Source: Leptospira ilyithenensis
GTDB taxonomy: Bacteria; Spirochaetota; Leptospiria; Leptospirales; Leptospiraceae
Direction: 5' to 3'
Assembly: GCF_004771005.1 (NCBI RefSeq)
Contig: NZ_RQHV01000052.1
Location: 1 to 64,000, forward strand
DNA: 64,000 bases
Shown: positions 34,651 to 44,157 of the stretch, piece by piece
Layout of the letters: every line of letters starts with the position of its first letter
Numbering within the stretch: position 1 is the first letter of the stretch
Translations under genes and position numbers: made by a program
Notes under the pieces: generated by a model
Seen by the model: only the letters and a program-made list of their open reading frames with translations
Databases searched by the model: none
Told to the model about the DNA's origin: nothing

Positions 34651-35271
34651 CTACGGTTTCATTCCAAGATAAAGATGCTCAATCATATCTTTCGTTATTG
34701 TTTTCGCATTTTTAAAATCAATTTTCCGAAACATCATCTGTTTGCCGGAGAGTAGAACGGCAATTCCATGAACCATCGTCCAAGATGCCATCGATGTTTT
34801 TTTTACATCACTTGTCACAAGTAGTCCGTCTCTTTTGCAGTCTGAAATAATATTTACGAGTACATCAAATGTTTCTTCCTCGGCCGCGATAAGAGTATCA
34901 TATTTCGAATGATCATGGATTTGATTGCCATACATGATTTTAAAAAGATCGGGATTTTTCAGAGCGAATTCAACATACCGAATCCCGGATTCCCTGAATT
35001 GTAGTAACGAACGGTTTGCAAATTGGGTGCGTAATTTCTTTAATTTTTCCGCTAATAATTTGAATCCCTCCGTAGCGATCTCAGCCATGAGAGACTCAAG
35101 GTCGGGATAATGTCTATACGGAGCCGATTGGGAAACCCCTGCCAATTTTGCGACTTTTCTTAAGGATAGTGCTTGGTAACCGTCTTCCTTTAAAAGTTTT
35201 AAGGAGGCTTCAATCAGTGCTCTTTTTAAAGCACCGTGATGATATGTGGATTTTTCAGTATTTTTTTTCAT
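34651..35271 (-). CDS. TetR-family repressor
   Basis: A regulator of about 206 aa starting at ATG 35271 (MKKNTEKSTYHHGALKRAL). Longer in-frame starts run into the promoter and the divergent gene. The N-terminal helix-turn-helix is LSLRKVAKLAGVSQSAPYRH, typical of TetR, with a helical ligand-binding C-terminus of the WHG type. atgtattacat (35278-35288) in the gap is a palindrome that could be its operator. It probably controls the FAD oxidoreductase that diverges from it. The 3' 117 bp recur in the collapsed copy near 11296-11411. Confidence 0.85.
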   Translation of the reverse strand: MKKNTEKSTYHHGALKRALIEASLKLLKEDGYQALSLRKVAKLAGVSQSAPYRHYPDLESLMAEIATEGFKLLAEKLKKLRTQFANRSLLQFRESGIRYVEFALKNPDLFKIMYGNQIHDHSKYDTLIAAEEETFDVLVNIISDCKRDGLLVTSDVKKTSMASWTMVHGIAVLLSGKQMMFRKIDFKNAKTITKDMIEHLYLGMKP

Positions 35272-35354
35272 GTTGACATGTATTACATTTAATTGACGAT
35301 AGGTTGCATTGAATGTGTTCTGTGTAAACATTGCGCATGGGGAGAATAAGGTCA

Positions 35355-36944
35355 ATGAAAAATGAAAATTTAAACGACAATTTTGATTTAATCTGTATAG
35401 GTTCCGGAATGGGTAGTCTTACGGTCGCTAGTTTACTTTCCCGATACGCAGGAAAAAAAATACTCGTTATAGAAAAACATTTTCAGGTGGGCGGTTACAC
35501 TCACGCATTCGCCAGAAAGCAAAATAAATTTCATTGGGACGTAGGCATTCACTATGTAGGTGATATGCATTCAGGTGGTTTTAGTCGTTTGCTTATGGAT
35601 AAAATTACAAATAAGAAAGTGGTATGGAATAAGATGCCGGAACCTTTTGAAAAATTTGTTTATCCGAACAGAACCTTTGAACTTTTCGGAAACGAAGAAA
35701 AATTCAAATCCGATTTAATCGCAGAATTTCTCGATGAAGAAGAATCGATTCATAAATACTTCAAAGATTTGCATAAAGCATCGGCATTGTTCGGTAAGTC
35801 GATGATGATGAAATCAACTACTCCGGAGTTGAGCGCATTTACCGCCCAAATGGAAAATCCTGAAATCGTGACTTTGAAAGATTATCTCGATCATCACTTT
35901 AAAAATGAAGACATCAAAGCAATCCTTGCTTCGCAATGGGGAGACTATGGTCTTCCACCTTCCAAGTGTTTGTTTGCGACACATGCCGCACTTGTTGTGC
36001 ATTATTTTAACGGCGGATTTTATCCTGTAGGTGGTGGTGGAAAAATATTTGAAAGCGTAGAGCCGATCATTGAAGGGAATGGTGGTGCGGTCATTAATAC
36101 GACCGAGGTGGTTAATATCATTATTGAGAACGGCAAAGCAATTGGTGTGAAGACAAAGTTTCTTCGAGGCGAAAAAAAGGAACGGGATTATTTTGCTCCG
36201 ATCATTGTATCTTGCGCCGGTGCTTATCCGACTTATATGAAATTAATTCCTGAATCCGTGCCAATTCCGTTTAGAAAATCATTAAGTGAATTTTATAACA
36301 AAGAAAAGATGGCAACGAGTGTTTGTGTGTATATGGGTCTTTCCGAAAGCCCTGCAAAACTTGGATTTAAAGGAGAAAATTATTGGATCTTTGCTTCCAA
36401 TGATCATGAAGAAAATTTTAGGAAAAGAAACGAATGGCTTGAGAACTTTGGTGAAGTCAAAAATCTATATATGTCCTTCCCGAGTTTAAAAGACCCGGAT
36501 GCAAAAAATCATACTGCGGATATGATCGCATTTACCGATTATTCTCTATTTGAAAAATGGAAAGACCTTCCTTGGAAAAAAAGAGGAGAACAGTATGAAG
36601 AATTCAAAAAGAAAATTGCAGACTCGGTTGTTGATACAATAGAGATGAGATTTCCCGGATTCAAAAATATCGTTGAATACATCGAAGTATCGACTCCCCT
36701 AACAAATGAACATTTTACTTCTCATCCGGATGGTGCGATCTACGGACTCGCCTGTGTTCCTGAGCGTTATGACAAAACAAAATCTCCCTGGTTTGATGTA
36801 ACAACACCAATCGAAGGTTTATTTCTAACAGGAGTAGACGCTGGGGGCTCACCTGGGATTGCGGGTGCTATGATGGGCGGGCTTGCAACGACTCTAAAAA
36901 TTTTAGGAAGCCGGGATATACTCAAAAACATTTTAAAAGAGTAA
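35355..36944 (+). CDS. FAD-dependent oxidoreductase, retinol saturase/phytoene desaturase-like
   Basis: A flavoprotein of about 529 aa. The dinucleotide-binding site ICIGSGMGSLTVASLL (about 13-28) is followed by EKHFQVGGYTHAF, and near the end GVDAGGSPGIAGAMMGG closes the FAD site. The overall pattern is that of all-trans-retinol 13,14-reductase and CrtI-type desaturases, which add or remove hydrogens on polyene or other hydrophobic chains. Start at ATG 35355 (MKNENLN), with GGGGAG and AAGG upstream; the longer frame from 35331 is less likely. The gene ends directly against the convergent glutaminase gene. No carotenoid synthesis genes are adjacent, so the substrate is unknown. Confidence 0.82.
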   Translation: MKNENLNDNFDLICIGSGMGSLTVASLLSRYAGKKILVIEKHFQVGGYTHAFARKQNKFHWDVGIHYVGDMHSGGFSRLLMDKITNKKVVWNKMPEPFEKFVYPNRTFELFGNEEKFKSDLIAEFLDEEESIHKYFKDLHKASALFGKSMMMKSTTPELSAFTAQMENPEIVTLKDYLDHHFKNEDIKAILASQWGDYGLPPSKCLFATHAALVVHYFNGGFYPVGGGGKIFESVEPIIEGNGGAVINTTEVVNIIIENGKAIGVKTKFLRGEKKERDYFAPIIVSCAGAYPTYMKLIPESVPIPFRKSLSEFYNKEKMATSVCVYMGLSESPAKLGFKGENYWIFASNDHEENFRKRNEWLENFGEVKNLYMSFPSLKDPDAKNHTADMIAFTDYSLFEKWKDLPWKKRGEQYEEFKKKIADSVVDTIEMRFPGFKNIVEYIEVSTPLTNEHFTSHPDGAIYGLACVPERYDKTKSPWFDVTTPIEGLFLTGVDAGGSPGIAGAMMGGLATTLKILGSRDILKNILKE

Positions 36945-37880
36945 CTAAAGTATATTCCAATTTGATATTCTGGCAATTGCCTCGAGAGCCGATGTGCCAA
37001 CAAGAGAGTTGCCGTTATTATTTAATCCGGGAGACCAAACTGTAATCACACCAACGTCCGGAACGATGGCAACGATTCCGCCTCCAACTCCACTTTTACC
37101 AGGCAGCCCGACTCTATAAGCGAAATCACCGGAAGCATCATAATGTCCGCATAACATCATTATAGAATTTATACGTCGGGCAAGTTCGGGGGATATGATT
37201 CTTTTATTTGAGATTGGATCAAATCCTTCTTTGGCGAGAAATAGCATGGATCGACTCAACTCTTCACAACTCATTGAAATGGAACAATGGTTACAGTAAA
37301 CTTCTAAAACATCGGATACTGTGTTCTCTATATTATTGCAACTTTTCATAAAATGAACCAAACTGGCATTTCTATGTGCATTCTCTAATTCGGATATAGC
37401 AACTTCATGATTAATGCCAATTCGACCTTCTCCACTTATCTCGTGAAGGAAATTCAAAATAGTTTGAATACTGGCTTCCGGTGTCCTGTCCTTTAAAAGA
37501 ATATCACTTAGAACCAGAGCACCCGCATTGATAAACGGATTTCTGGGAATCCCGCGTTCCATCTCAAGTTGAACAATCGAGTTAAATGCATTTCCTGAAG
37601 GTTCATGATGTACTCTCTTCCACAGTTTGTCTCCAATTTGATTTAATACTAAAGTGAGAGAAAAAACTTTCGAGATGCTTTGGATTGAGAATGATTCGTA
37701 TGCATCGCCGAAAAATGCAGATTCTCCGTTCAATGTCAGAATGGCTGCTCCAAATTTTTTTATATCAACCCGTGCCAGTGCCGGAATGTAATTGGCAACT
37801 TTCCCTGAGCCTATTTGGTTTTGGATTGATCGGCATGCGGAATCCAGTATTTTACCCAGCGAAGTGTTTGTCATAGTCAT
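36945..37880 (-). CDS. glsA: Glutaminase (serine-dependent, GlsA type)
   Basis: Converts glutamine to glutamate and ammonia. The protein of about 311 aa has the beta-lactamase-like SxxK active site in SIQSISKVF (about 68-74), EPSGNAFNS, NPFINAGALV and GDFAYRVGLPGKSGVGGG. These are all hallmark blocks of bacterial glutaminases. Starts at ATG 37880 or 37874 are both possible; the TTG at 37892 is less likely. No ribosome site is obvious. Glutaminases can support acid resistance and nitrogen supply. The first roughly 80 bp and upstream region are duplicated in the collapsed copy near 11412-11518. Confidence 0.93.
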   Translation of the reverse strand: MTMTNTSLGKILDSACRSIQNQIGSGKVANYIPALARVDIKKFGAAILTLNGESAFFGDAYESFSIQSISKVFSLTLVLNQIGDKLWKRVHHEPSGNAFNSIVQLEMERGIPRNPFINAGALVLSDILLKDRTPEASIQTILNFLHEISGEGRIGINHEVAISELENAHRNASLVHFMKSCNNIENTVSDVLEVYCNHCSISMSCEELSRSMLFLAKEGFDPISNKRIISPELARRINSIMMLCGHYDASGDFAYRVGLPGKSGVGGGIVAIVPDVGVITVWSPGLNNNGNSLVGTSALEAIARISNWNIL

Positions 37881-38006
37881 TTTATAAATCAATTAGTACG
37901 TCATACAATCTCAAATTTAATCTTTATCCTATCAATTAACGTAGGTTTATTTCCTGAGTAATAATCTTCCTGGGCTCTATTGAATCAAAGCTGAACCGAA
38001 GTTCTG

Positions 38007-38972
38007 TTATTTTACACCGAATAGCTCTTTTATATTCTCTCGATTTTTGATATGATCCGCTGTAGAACTGCCTAAACTTGCCAGTTGGTTTAATGAATTT
38101 GAATCAGAGCTATCAAGTTCGATTGGATAGCTTTTCTTTTCTTCCACTCTTTCATATATTTTTAATGGGGTTGATTGCGTTCTTTGTAGAATTGACAAAG
38201 TATAATCCACTCCGGACGATTGAGAACTAAAAATCAGTTCAATTAAAGGCGTTAACCATCTAATAGCGGAAATGAAATCTGATTTTAAAGCGATGGGCTT
38301 AGAAGAGATATTTCCGATGGATAAAATTCCCAAGGAATTATTCTTTTTACTATTATAAAAATATTCGATAAATTCTATAAATCCGATTAAGGAAGGATTA
38401 TTATAACATAAGCCGCCATCCGTATATCGGTTTAGGATTTTTGTTTGGTTATGTTCAAAGCTATGTATGGGAAAATAGGTCGGTGCTGCGGACGTTGATA
38501 AGGCAACGTCTACAAGATAAGTTTCGTTATCTCGTGTTAAGTATGGGCGATGATCCTTTTTAAAGATAATAGGTTTGCCCGTATTTATATCAACAGCAGG
38601 AATACAAACATTCGTTTTTAAATCTTTCATTGTGTGATTATGGAAGATTGATGTCAACGCGTCTTTGAGCGGGGTTTGTTTGTAGGATGGCCCGATGAAC
38701 CGATTTAAGATTTTGAAACGATTACGATGTTTTGGAAATATTTGGTTAGCAAATTTTAAATAAAATTGGAGAATGTCGGATGCTGAAATTCCAAGAGACA
38801 AACCTAAAGAGATGATCCCGCCTGTTGATGTTCCGCAAATCAGATCAAATTGTTCGTGGATCTTTATTTTATAATGTTTTTCTAAGGTTGCTAATAAGGA
38901 AGCAGCGTATATGCCTTTGATACCTCCGCCATCAATGGAAAGTACTCTATAAATTTGATTTTTTGCTTTCAT
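38007..38972 (-). CDS. Patatin-like phospholipase
   Basis: A 321-aa lipid acyl hydrolase. The oxyanion segment SIDGGGIKGIYAASLL (about 13-28), the nucleophile elbow GTSTGG (about 48-53) and the catalytic DGG in RYTDGGLCYNNP make a complete Ser-Asp dyad. No secretion signal is visible, so it is probably cytoplasmic. Patatins of this length also serve as membrane-killing effectors (CapV) in CBASS immunity. I find no cyclic-oligonucleotide synthase, Cap2 or Cap3 gene beside it, so a housekeeping lipase is the safer reading. It has its own spacing from neighbours on the same strand. Confidence 0.88.
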   Translation of the reverse strand: MKAKNQIYRVLSIDGGGIKGIYAASLLATLEKHYKIKIHEQFDLICGTSTGGIISLGLSLGISASDILQFYLKFANQIFPKHRNRFKILNRFIGPSYKQTPLKDALTSIFHNHTMKDLKTNVCIPAVDINTGKPIIFKKDHRPYLTRDNETYLVDVALSTSAAPTYFPIHSFEHNQTKILNRYTDGGLCYNNPSLIGFIEFIEYFYNSKKNNSLGILSIGNISSKPIALKSDFISAIRWLTPLIELIFSSQSSGVDYTLSILQRTQSTPLKIYERVEEKKSYPIELDSSDSNSLNQLASLGSSTADHIKNRENIKELFGVK

Positions 38973-39005
38973 ATTACTTAACCTGGCATGATTTAGAAAT
39001 AGCCC

Positions 39006-39416
39006 TTAAAAATACTTCTTATGTTCGATAATCAAACATCGATTAGAGACAACTCGGATCCCTGCCTTTTCTGCACGGGTCTCCGCTCCAGGATGGGAAA
39101 TTCCAAGCTGGAGCCATAAAATCTCTACACCGCCTACGGACAGTATTTCATCGACCACTTCGGGGATGGACTCCGAACTTCGGAATACATCTACAAATTT
39201 CCTGAATGCAAGCGGTACTTCACTCAGGCTCTTGTAAATTGTGAATCCGCTCACCTCATGAACCTTCGGGTATATTCCTACGATCTCCCAACCTTGCCCT
39301 CTCATATAAGCAGGGACATAGTGACTTGCTTTTTGCGGATCATGGCTAAGGCCATACACTGCAATCTTTTTATAATTTACTAATATATCTTTAATCTCAC
39401 TGTCTTTGACATTCAT
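39006..39416 (-). CDS. CoA-binding domain protein (YccU-like)
   Basis: A 136-aa Rossmann-like CoA-binding protein. KKIAVYGLSHDPQKASHYVP near the start, GWEIVGIYPK and LWLQLGISHPGAETRAEKAG are typical of the small YccU group. The biochemical role is unknown; stand-alone domains of this sort are common in bacteria. It precedes the tag gene in the same direction with a gap of 36 bp and may share its transcript. Confidence 0.85.
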   Translation of the reverse strand: MNVKDSEIKDILVNYKKIAVYGLSHDPQKASHYVPAYMRGQGWEIVGIYPKVHEVSGFTIYKSLSEVPLAFRKFVDVFRSSESIPEVVDEILSVGGVEILWLQLGISHPGAETRAEKAGIRVVSNRCLIIEHKKYF

Positions 39417-39452
39417 ATCTTTTCCATCATAAACATTATTAAATTTAGACTT

Positions 39453-40043
39453 CTATTTTAATTTTAAAGTTTCCTTATAACGGAAACATTCTTCCAAGTG
39501 ATCATTTACCAAACCGGTGGCCTGCATATGTGCATAAATTACCGTGCTGCCTACAAATTTGAATCCTCGTTTGATCAGATCTTTGCTCAATGCGTCCGAC
39601 TCTTTCGTTGTAGCAGGCACATCTTTTAAGGTTTTTCTGCGATTGACAATGGGTTTGCCGTTTACAAAACTCCAAATGTATTTGTCGAAGGAACCGAATT
39701 CTTTTTGGATTTCCAAAAATCGTTTGGCGTTGTTGACTGCGGCATAAACCTTCAAACGATTTCTCACGATGGAGGGATCGAGTAATATTTTTTCCAATTT
39801 TTTGTCGGTGAACTTTGCAACCTTCTCAGGATCAAAATTGGCGAATGCTTTTTTATAACCTTCCCGTTTTTTCAAGATAGTGGCCCAACTGAGACCTGCT
39901 TGTGCCCCTTCCAAAATTAGAAATTCAAAATGGGTTAGATCATTATGAACGGGAACACCCCATTCTTCGTCATGATATCGGATGTACTGATCGAACTTCA
40001 AACACCAGGGGCATCTTTTTTTTTCAATAGAGTCAAAGTTCAA
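39453..40043 (-). CDS. tag: DNA-3-methyladenine glycosylase I
   Basis: Base-excision repair enzyme that removes 3-methyladenine from alkylated DNA. The 196-aa protein has CPWCLKFDQYIRYHDEEWG near the start, FEFLILEGAQAGLSWATIL (the conserved Glu and aromatic pocket), and FVGSTVIYAHMQATGLVNDH before the end. The Tag-family zinc ligands (Cys near the start, His residues at the end) are present. The frame is intact and the size normal. Confidence 0.95.
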   Translation of the reverse strand: MNFDSIEKKRCPWCLKFDQYIRYHDEEWGVPVHNDLTHFEFLILEGAQAGLSWATILKKREGYKKAFANFDPEKVAKFTDKKLEKILLDPSIVRNRLKVYAAVNNAKRFLEIQKEFGSFDKYIWSFVNGKPIVNRRKTLKDVPATTKESDALSKDLIKRGFKFVGSTVIYAHMQATGLVNDHLEECFRYKETLKLK

Positions 40044-40164
40044 AACTGCATGCCCTCCGCATCTGCAAACGAAGAATGTCCATGATAAATTTCATATATC
40101 ATTTTATCCGGGATGGAAATCTAAAAAAAGAAATACCTTAAAAATTATTCGAATTTGTTCGCAA

Positions 40165-40292
40165 GTTCCGCGTTAGGGATGCAAAGGGCGCGCAAGCGGT
40201 CGCGTTTTGCGACCGAAGCGTAAGCGGAGCCCGTAGTCAGCCCGGCCCCTAATCAATATTAGCTTTGTATTCCGTCGGATCGGGAACGCCCA
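40165..40292. repeat. Intergenic element B, copy 2
   Basis: cgcgttagggatgcaaaggg, then gaccgaagcgtaagcgg, then agcccgtagtcagcccggcc, ending at cgggaacgcc. The same blocks in the same order occur at 10949-11075. An inner gcgaccg/cggtcgc palindrome can fold. The gap 40044-40364 holds nothing else I can identify. Confidence 0.65.
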
Positions 40293-40364
40293 ACTTCGAA
40301 TGTGAACCATATGATGTTTCGGAAGGAAGAGAGCCCCAAGCAAAGCCGTTTGAAATTGATTCTA

Positions 40365-42452
40365 TCATTCCGCAGGATAACCCGAATATGTCATCTTTCC
40401 GGTGAAGTAAACGGGACTTTTTTGTTCCGAGAGAATCCTGTTGTTTAACTTGGATTGTAAGTCCTGCAAGACGGTGTTGGAAAAAGAAACTCCCTGTGCA
40501 TCGACTAACAATACATAATGATAAGTAGAGTTCGGATCTTCTTCCGAATCCTGGTCGTCCCATAAGATTACGATATTGCCCGAGCCAGTCTCTCTGTTTC
40601 TATCGCTTATAAAAATCGCTTCGTTTGATTCCTGGTTCGGAGAGAAGGGAATGGATTTGTTATAAATTCGTTTTTCGGAAATGAGCACTGTTTGATTCGG
40701 ATCGAAATGAGGAGGAAGATAGATTTCTGTCGGAGCTTCGGAGTTTCTTCCTTTCCAAATAAGAATTGTAAATCTTCTGTCTCCGAAGTATTTTGTTTCC
40801 GTATTGCCCGGTCTGATCGCAGCCCATTGAAAAACATTATTCCAGGTATCGTATCCGATTGCGTTATAATGAGAACTCATCACACGGCCTTGGGATCTTC
40901 GAAAATAAGATCTTTGCAATACGTGATAATCCACATTGAAACTTGTTCCGTAATTTCCAACAACGGAAAAGTCCTCTTCGTTCCATGCATCTTTTGTTGT
41001 GATCAGCTTGGAACTGTTTCCGTTCATATATTCGTGGTGGTTGTTGTAATAATAATCCCAATGCCACTCCGTTCCCGATACGACCGGATTATAAAAATCG
41101 GCGAATCTTGTTTTGGAAGATTGGTTTCCATCTGAGACTTCCATCGCTTGGTAGACCGCATTGAGCATTCTGGGAGTGTCTTTTGCGCCCGTTCCTTTGA
41201 GCCACATACCGAATTCACTTAAGAAAACCGGAATATTCAAAAAACGTGATTCTTTTCGGATCTCGTCCAGATATTTGAAATAAGTAGCATTGTCGATTCC
41301 GGTTAAATCCGTTCCCATTCTACCTGCGTCATAGAAGTGAGAGTTGAATACGAAGCCGGGACCCGGTGGAGTAAGAAGATGACCTCCTCCTGTCGCCGGA
41401 ACAATCGCAGAACCTATGTTTGTGTTCCAAAATACGAGTGGCTCGGCGAATACCCATTTGTTTTCCCAACCGTTTTGGTTCAAGGTGGTTCGGACTTTCC
41501 TATACATAGGCCAAAGTTTTTGATTGTCCCACTGCGCGGCTGTTAAACCTTCCATTCCTCCGTCAACAGGCTCGTTGAACGGATCAAGACCCAATACATA
41601 AGTGAATTCTTCCGCACTCAACTTTTCCTTAATGTAAGAAGAAGCTTTTCCGATCTGCCAGATGAATTCGTTTTGCATATTTCTTGTGCCGGCAGAAGAG
41701 GAAAGAGAAGCGTTGTTCCAAAAATTGCGAAACCCTCTTCGAATTGCTTCGTTCGTAAGATTGTTTTGACTCCAGCTTGCGCAAATGAATCCGCAATATT
41801 CCGTCGGATAAGATCCGCCTTTCGTGATCCATGCGGGCGCTCCGTTTCCGGTATGCCAGGAATTCTTATTGAATAGATGTCTGGAAAATAAATCCTGATG
41901 GTAGTCCAAAAGAATGTACATTCTTTTTGCGGTGGCCTTTCGTATTTGTCCGATGATTGCATCTAAGTAAGAGTAGTCGATCGTATCGACGGAAGGATGA
42001 ACTCCTTCCCAGGCGATCGTAAACCGGATGATATTGGAACCGGTTGTTTTGCCGAGTCTTGTGAATGCTATCTCTGCGTCCGACTCGTTTTTAAAAGGTT
42101 TGAAACCGTGTTCCGCAAGTTTCATATTTCCTGAAATATTGAAACCCCGAAAGGATACTTCCCGTCCCAAACCGTCTACGAAGATCTTATCAGTTGTGAT
42201 ATTGTTGGTTTTTTCCGAGATGAAAATTTCCCTTTCCGCAGTTGTATCCGAATAATCCAAAGAATGAACCGGAACCGAAACATTGATAGCTCTTGAGCTT
42301 GCGGATTGATTTAGGATATTGGCATTTTCACTTTGTCCGGAACTTTGTTGCAATAGATTGAAGACTGAATTTTTCAATTTGCCAGAATCGGGTGAACAGG
42401 CTACCAGAGAGAGTAAGATCGTGGCAAACGCGGATAGGTGGGTTCTCTTCAT
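40365..42452 (-). CDS. Secreted GH5-family glycoside hydrolase lipoprotein
   Basis: A lipoprotein of about 695 aa from ATG 42452 (MKRTHLSAF...). The lipobox LLSLVAC places it on the cell envelope. The GH5 barrel starts with GLGREVSFRGFNISGNMKL. The acid/base Glu294 is in DPFNEP, and the nucleophile Glu413 is in LSEFGMW. The insertion of a conserved RFTIAWEGVHP strand is like endoglycoceramidase-type GH5 enzymes, which release sugar chains from glycosphingolipids, but a beta-glucanase role is not excluded. A beta-sandwich-like C-terminus (about 560-695) follows. Divergent from an SDR gene. Confidence 0.85.
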   Translation of the reverse strand: MKRTHLSAFATILLSLVACSPDSGKLKNSVFNLLQQSSGQSENANILNQSASSRAINVSVPVHSLDYSDTTAEREIFISEKTNNITTDKIFVDGLGREVSFRGFNISGNMKLAEHGFKPFKNESDAEIAFTRLGKTTGSNIIRFTIAWEGVHPSVDTIDYSYLDAIIGQIRKATAKRMYILLDYHQDLFSRHLFNKNSWHTGNGAPAWITKGGSYPTEYCGFICASWSQNNLTNEAIRRGFRNFWNNASLSSSAGTRNMQNEFIWQIGKASSYIKEKLSAEEFTYVLGLDPFNEPVDGGMEGLTAAQWDNQKLWPMYRKVRTTLNQNGWENKWVFAEPLVFWNTNIGSAIVPATGGGHLLTPPGPGFVFNSHFYDAGRMGTDLTGIDNATYFKYLDEIRKESRFLNIPVFLSEFGMWLKGTGAKDTPRMLNAVYQAMEVSDGNQSSKTRFADFYNPVVSGTEWHWDYYYNNHHEYMNGNSSKLITTKDAWNEEDFSVVGNYGTSFNVDYHVLQRSYFRRSQGRVMSSHYNAIGYDTWNNVFQWAAIRPGNTETKYFGDRRFTILIWKGRNSEAPTEIYLPPHFDPNQTVLISEKRIYNKSIPFSPNQESNEAIFISDRNRETGSGNIVILWDDQDSEEDPNSTYHYVLLVDAQGVSFSNTVLQDLQSKLNNRILSEQKSPVYFTGKMTYSGYPAE

Positions 42453-42670
42453 GGGAAGTGATCTTAGCCGGTCGTTTTTAAAATGCCAACTCGTTTTTTT
42501 AAAAATCAGAATATTCTCAGGGAAGTAAAACAAACGGATTCGATCTTTCTTCCGTTCTAACGGATAAATTCGATTGTATGGTTTTTCAAAAAAGAGAAAT
42601 CTGCCATGTAAGAAATTTGTTTGGAATTTGATGTTAGCCCAAATCGAACGATAACTGAAAAGGATTTATA

Positions 42671-43525
42671 ATGAATAACGAATACAAAGGCAAAAAGGTC
42701 TTCATCACCGGAGGATCTGTCGGCATCGGAAAAGGAATCGCGCTCGCTTTGGCAAAAGAAGGAGCAAACGTAATCATCTGTGCGAGAGATCGGACAAATT
42801 TGGAAAAAGCGGTAGCCGAATTGAAAATGGTCGGTCATGCCGAAGCTGTTTTTGGTTATGTGGTGATGGATGTTTCCGATAAAAAACAGGTAGAATCCGT
42901 ATCCAAGGATGTTATCAATACTTTGGGTGGTTTGGATTTATTAATATGTAATACCGGTTATGCGCAAGTGGGAGAGGCAGCAAGCCTGGACGATTCCGTT
43001 TATCGTAAACTTATGGATGTAAATTATTTCGGGCATGTGAATACTGCTCTTGCTTTCCAAAATCAATTCATCCGACAAGGATCGGGAGAAATCGTTTTTC
43101 TATCTTCCACTCTCGCGTTTTTTTCCATCTACGGATACGGAGCCTATGCTGCGAGTAAACAAGCGATCGTAGGATTTGCACAAGGCTTTCGCCAAGAGAT
43201 GATGTTTCATAATGTGAAAGTAAAATTATTTTTTCCCCCGACGACGGATACTCCCGGGCTTCTTCGGGAAAATGAAGACAAACCGCCCATTACAAAAGAA
43301 ATGGAAATGGGTTCCGCTCTGAACAAGGTGCATTCCGTCGAAAGCGTAGCTAAAGCAATTGTTAGATGGATTCCGAACCGAAAATTTATCGGATACACCG
43401 GTTGGGATTCCTGGTTGCAGTACTTTTTATTCAGACATTTTCCGGAATGGGCGATTCGACTGACGGATTCCGAATTGCGGGGAGCCAAGGCTCGCTTGGA
43501 AAAGAAAAATAAAATCCGTACATAG
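42671..43525 (+). CDS. Short-chain dehydrogenase, ketosphinganine reductase-like
   Basis: A 284-aa NAD(P)-dependent reductase. The cofactor site is TGGSVGIG (13-20). The active site has Ser145/146, Tyr159 and Lys163 (YAASK). Typical of 3-ketodihydrosphingosine reductase-like SDRs are the C-terminal RLTDSELRGAKARL and the FFPPTTDTPG loop; other short-chain reductases can look similar. An AAAGG-type ribosome site (aaaaggattt) precedes the ATG. It ends at a strong hairpin shared with the ohr gene. Confidence 0.82.
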   Translation: MNNEYKGKKVFITGGSVGIGKGIALALAKEGANVIICARDRTNLEKAVAELKMVGHAEAVFGYVVMDVSDKKQVESVSKDVINTLGGLDLLICNTGYAQVGEAASLDDSVYRKLMDVNYFGHVNTALAFQNQFIRQGSGEIVFLSSTLAFFSIYGYGAYAASKQAIVGFAQGFRQEMMFHNVKVKLFFPPTTDTPGLLRENEDKPPITKEMEMGSALNKVHSVESVAKAIVRWIPNRKFIGYTGWDSWLQYFLFRHFPEWAIRLTDSELRGAKARLEKKNKIRT

Positions 43526-43529
43526 GCAA

Positions 43530-43563
43530 CTTGATCGAAAAGGACCAATCCTTTCCGATCAAG
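43530..43563. terminator. Bidirectional hairpin terminator
   Basis: cttgatcgaaaagga (43530-43544) pairs with tcctttccgatcaag (43549-43563) except at one position, with a CCAA loop, between the convergent SDR and ohr genes. Confidence 0.7.
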
Positions 43564-43586
43564 GAGTAAAGATCGCTTTGTTTTGA

Positions 43587-44012
43587 TTAGGCGCGGATTA
43601 ATGTGACTTCTATATTGCCGCGAGTGGCGTTGGAATACGGACAAACCTTATGAGCTTCCGCAATGAGTCGGTCAGCTGTTTCAGGATCGATGCCTGGCAG
43701 AGAGATTTTTAAGGTAACTTCTAGCCCGAAACCCGCAGGGGTTGGTCCGATTCCAACGCTGGAATCGATGGACGCATCGGAGGGTACTACTACTTTGTCG
43801 CGACCACCGACGAATTTCAATGCACCTATAAAACAAGCTGCATAACCGATGGCAAATAACTGTTCCGGATTTGTTCCTTCGCCTCCACCGCCACCTAGTT
43901 CTTTAGGCGTGGATAGTTTTACAGACACCTTTCCATCATCGGTTGCACCTGTTCCTTCGCGGCCACCGGTAGCCTTTGCATGAGCCGTATATAGCGCTTT
44001 GATTTTTGTCAT
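43587..44012 (-). CDS. ohr: Organic hydroperoxide resistance protein
   Basis: Thiol peroxidase of the OsmC/Ohr fold that detoxifies organic peroxides. The 141-aa protein has the two catalytic cysteines at Cys60 (GYAACFIGAL) and Cys124 (KVCPYSNATRGN). The spacing is that of Ohr rather than OsmC. The MarR-type partner OhrR is not in the neighbourhood. An AAGGAG site precedes the ATG. It is probably a single-gene transcript. Confidence 0.93.
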   Translation of the reverse strand: MTKIKALYTAHAKATGGREGTGATDDGKVSVKLSTPKELGGGGGEGTNPEQLFAIGYAACFIGALKFVGGRDKVVVPSDASIDSSVGIGPTPAGFGLEVTLKISLPGIDPETADRLIAEAHKVCPYSNATRGNIEVTLIRA

Positions 44013-44157
44013 TTGAATATCTCCTTACAGTAGGACGGGAGCGAGTTGTTGCCCGTCAATTAGATTGTTCAAAATTAAATTGTGCGCAATCTTTATGCAA
44101 TCACATTTTACAAATTTTATTCAATTTTTTCATAAAAAACACGCCATCGGTTGTATA

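Noticed and set aside
38007..38972. Patatin as a CBASS (CapV) effector
   Set aside because: Length fits, but no cyclic-oligonucleotide synthase or Cap2/Cap3 gene is adjacent; the nucleotidyltransferase at 34131 is a minimal MNT type, three genes away, and not a CD-NTase by visible motifs.
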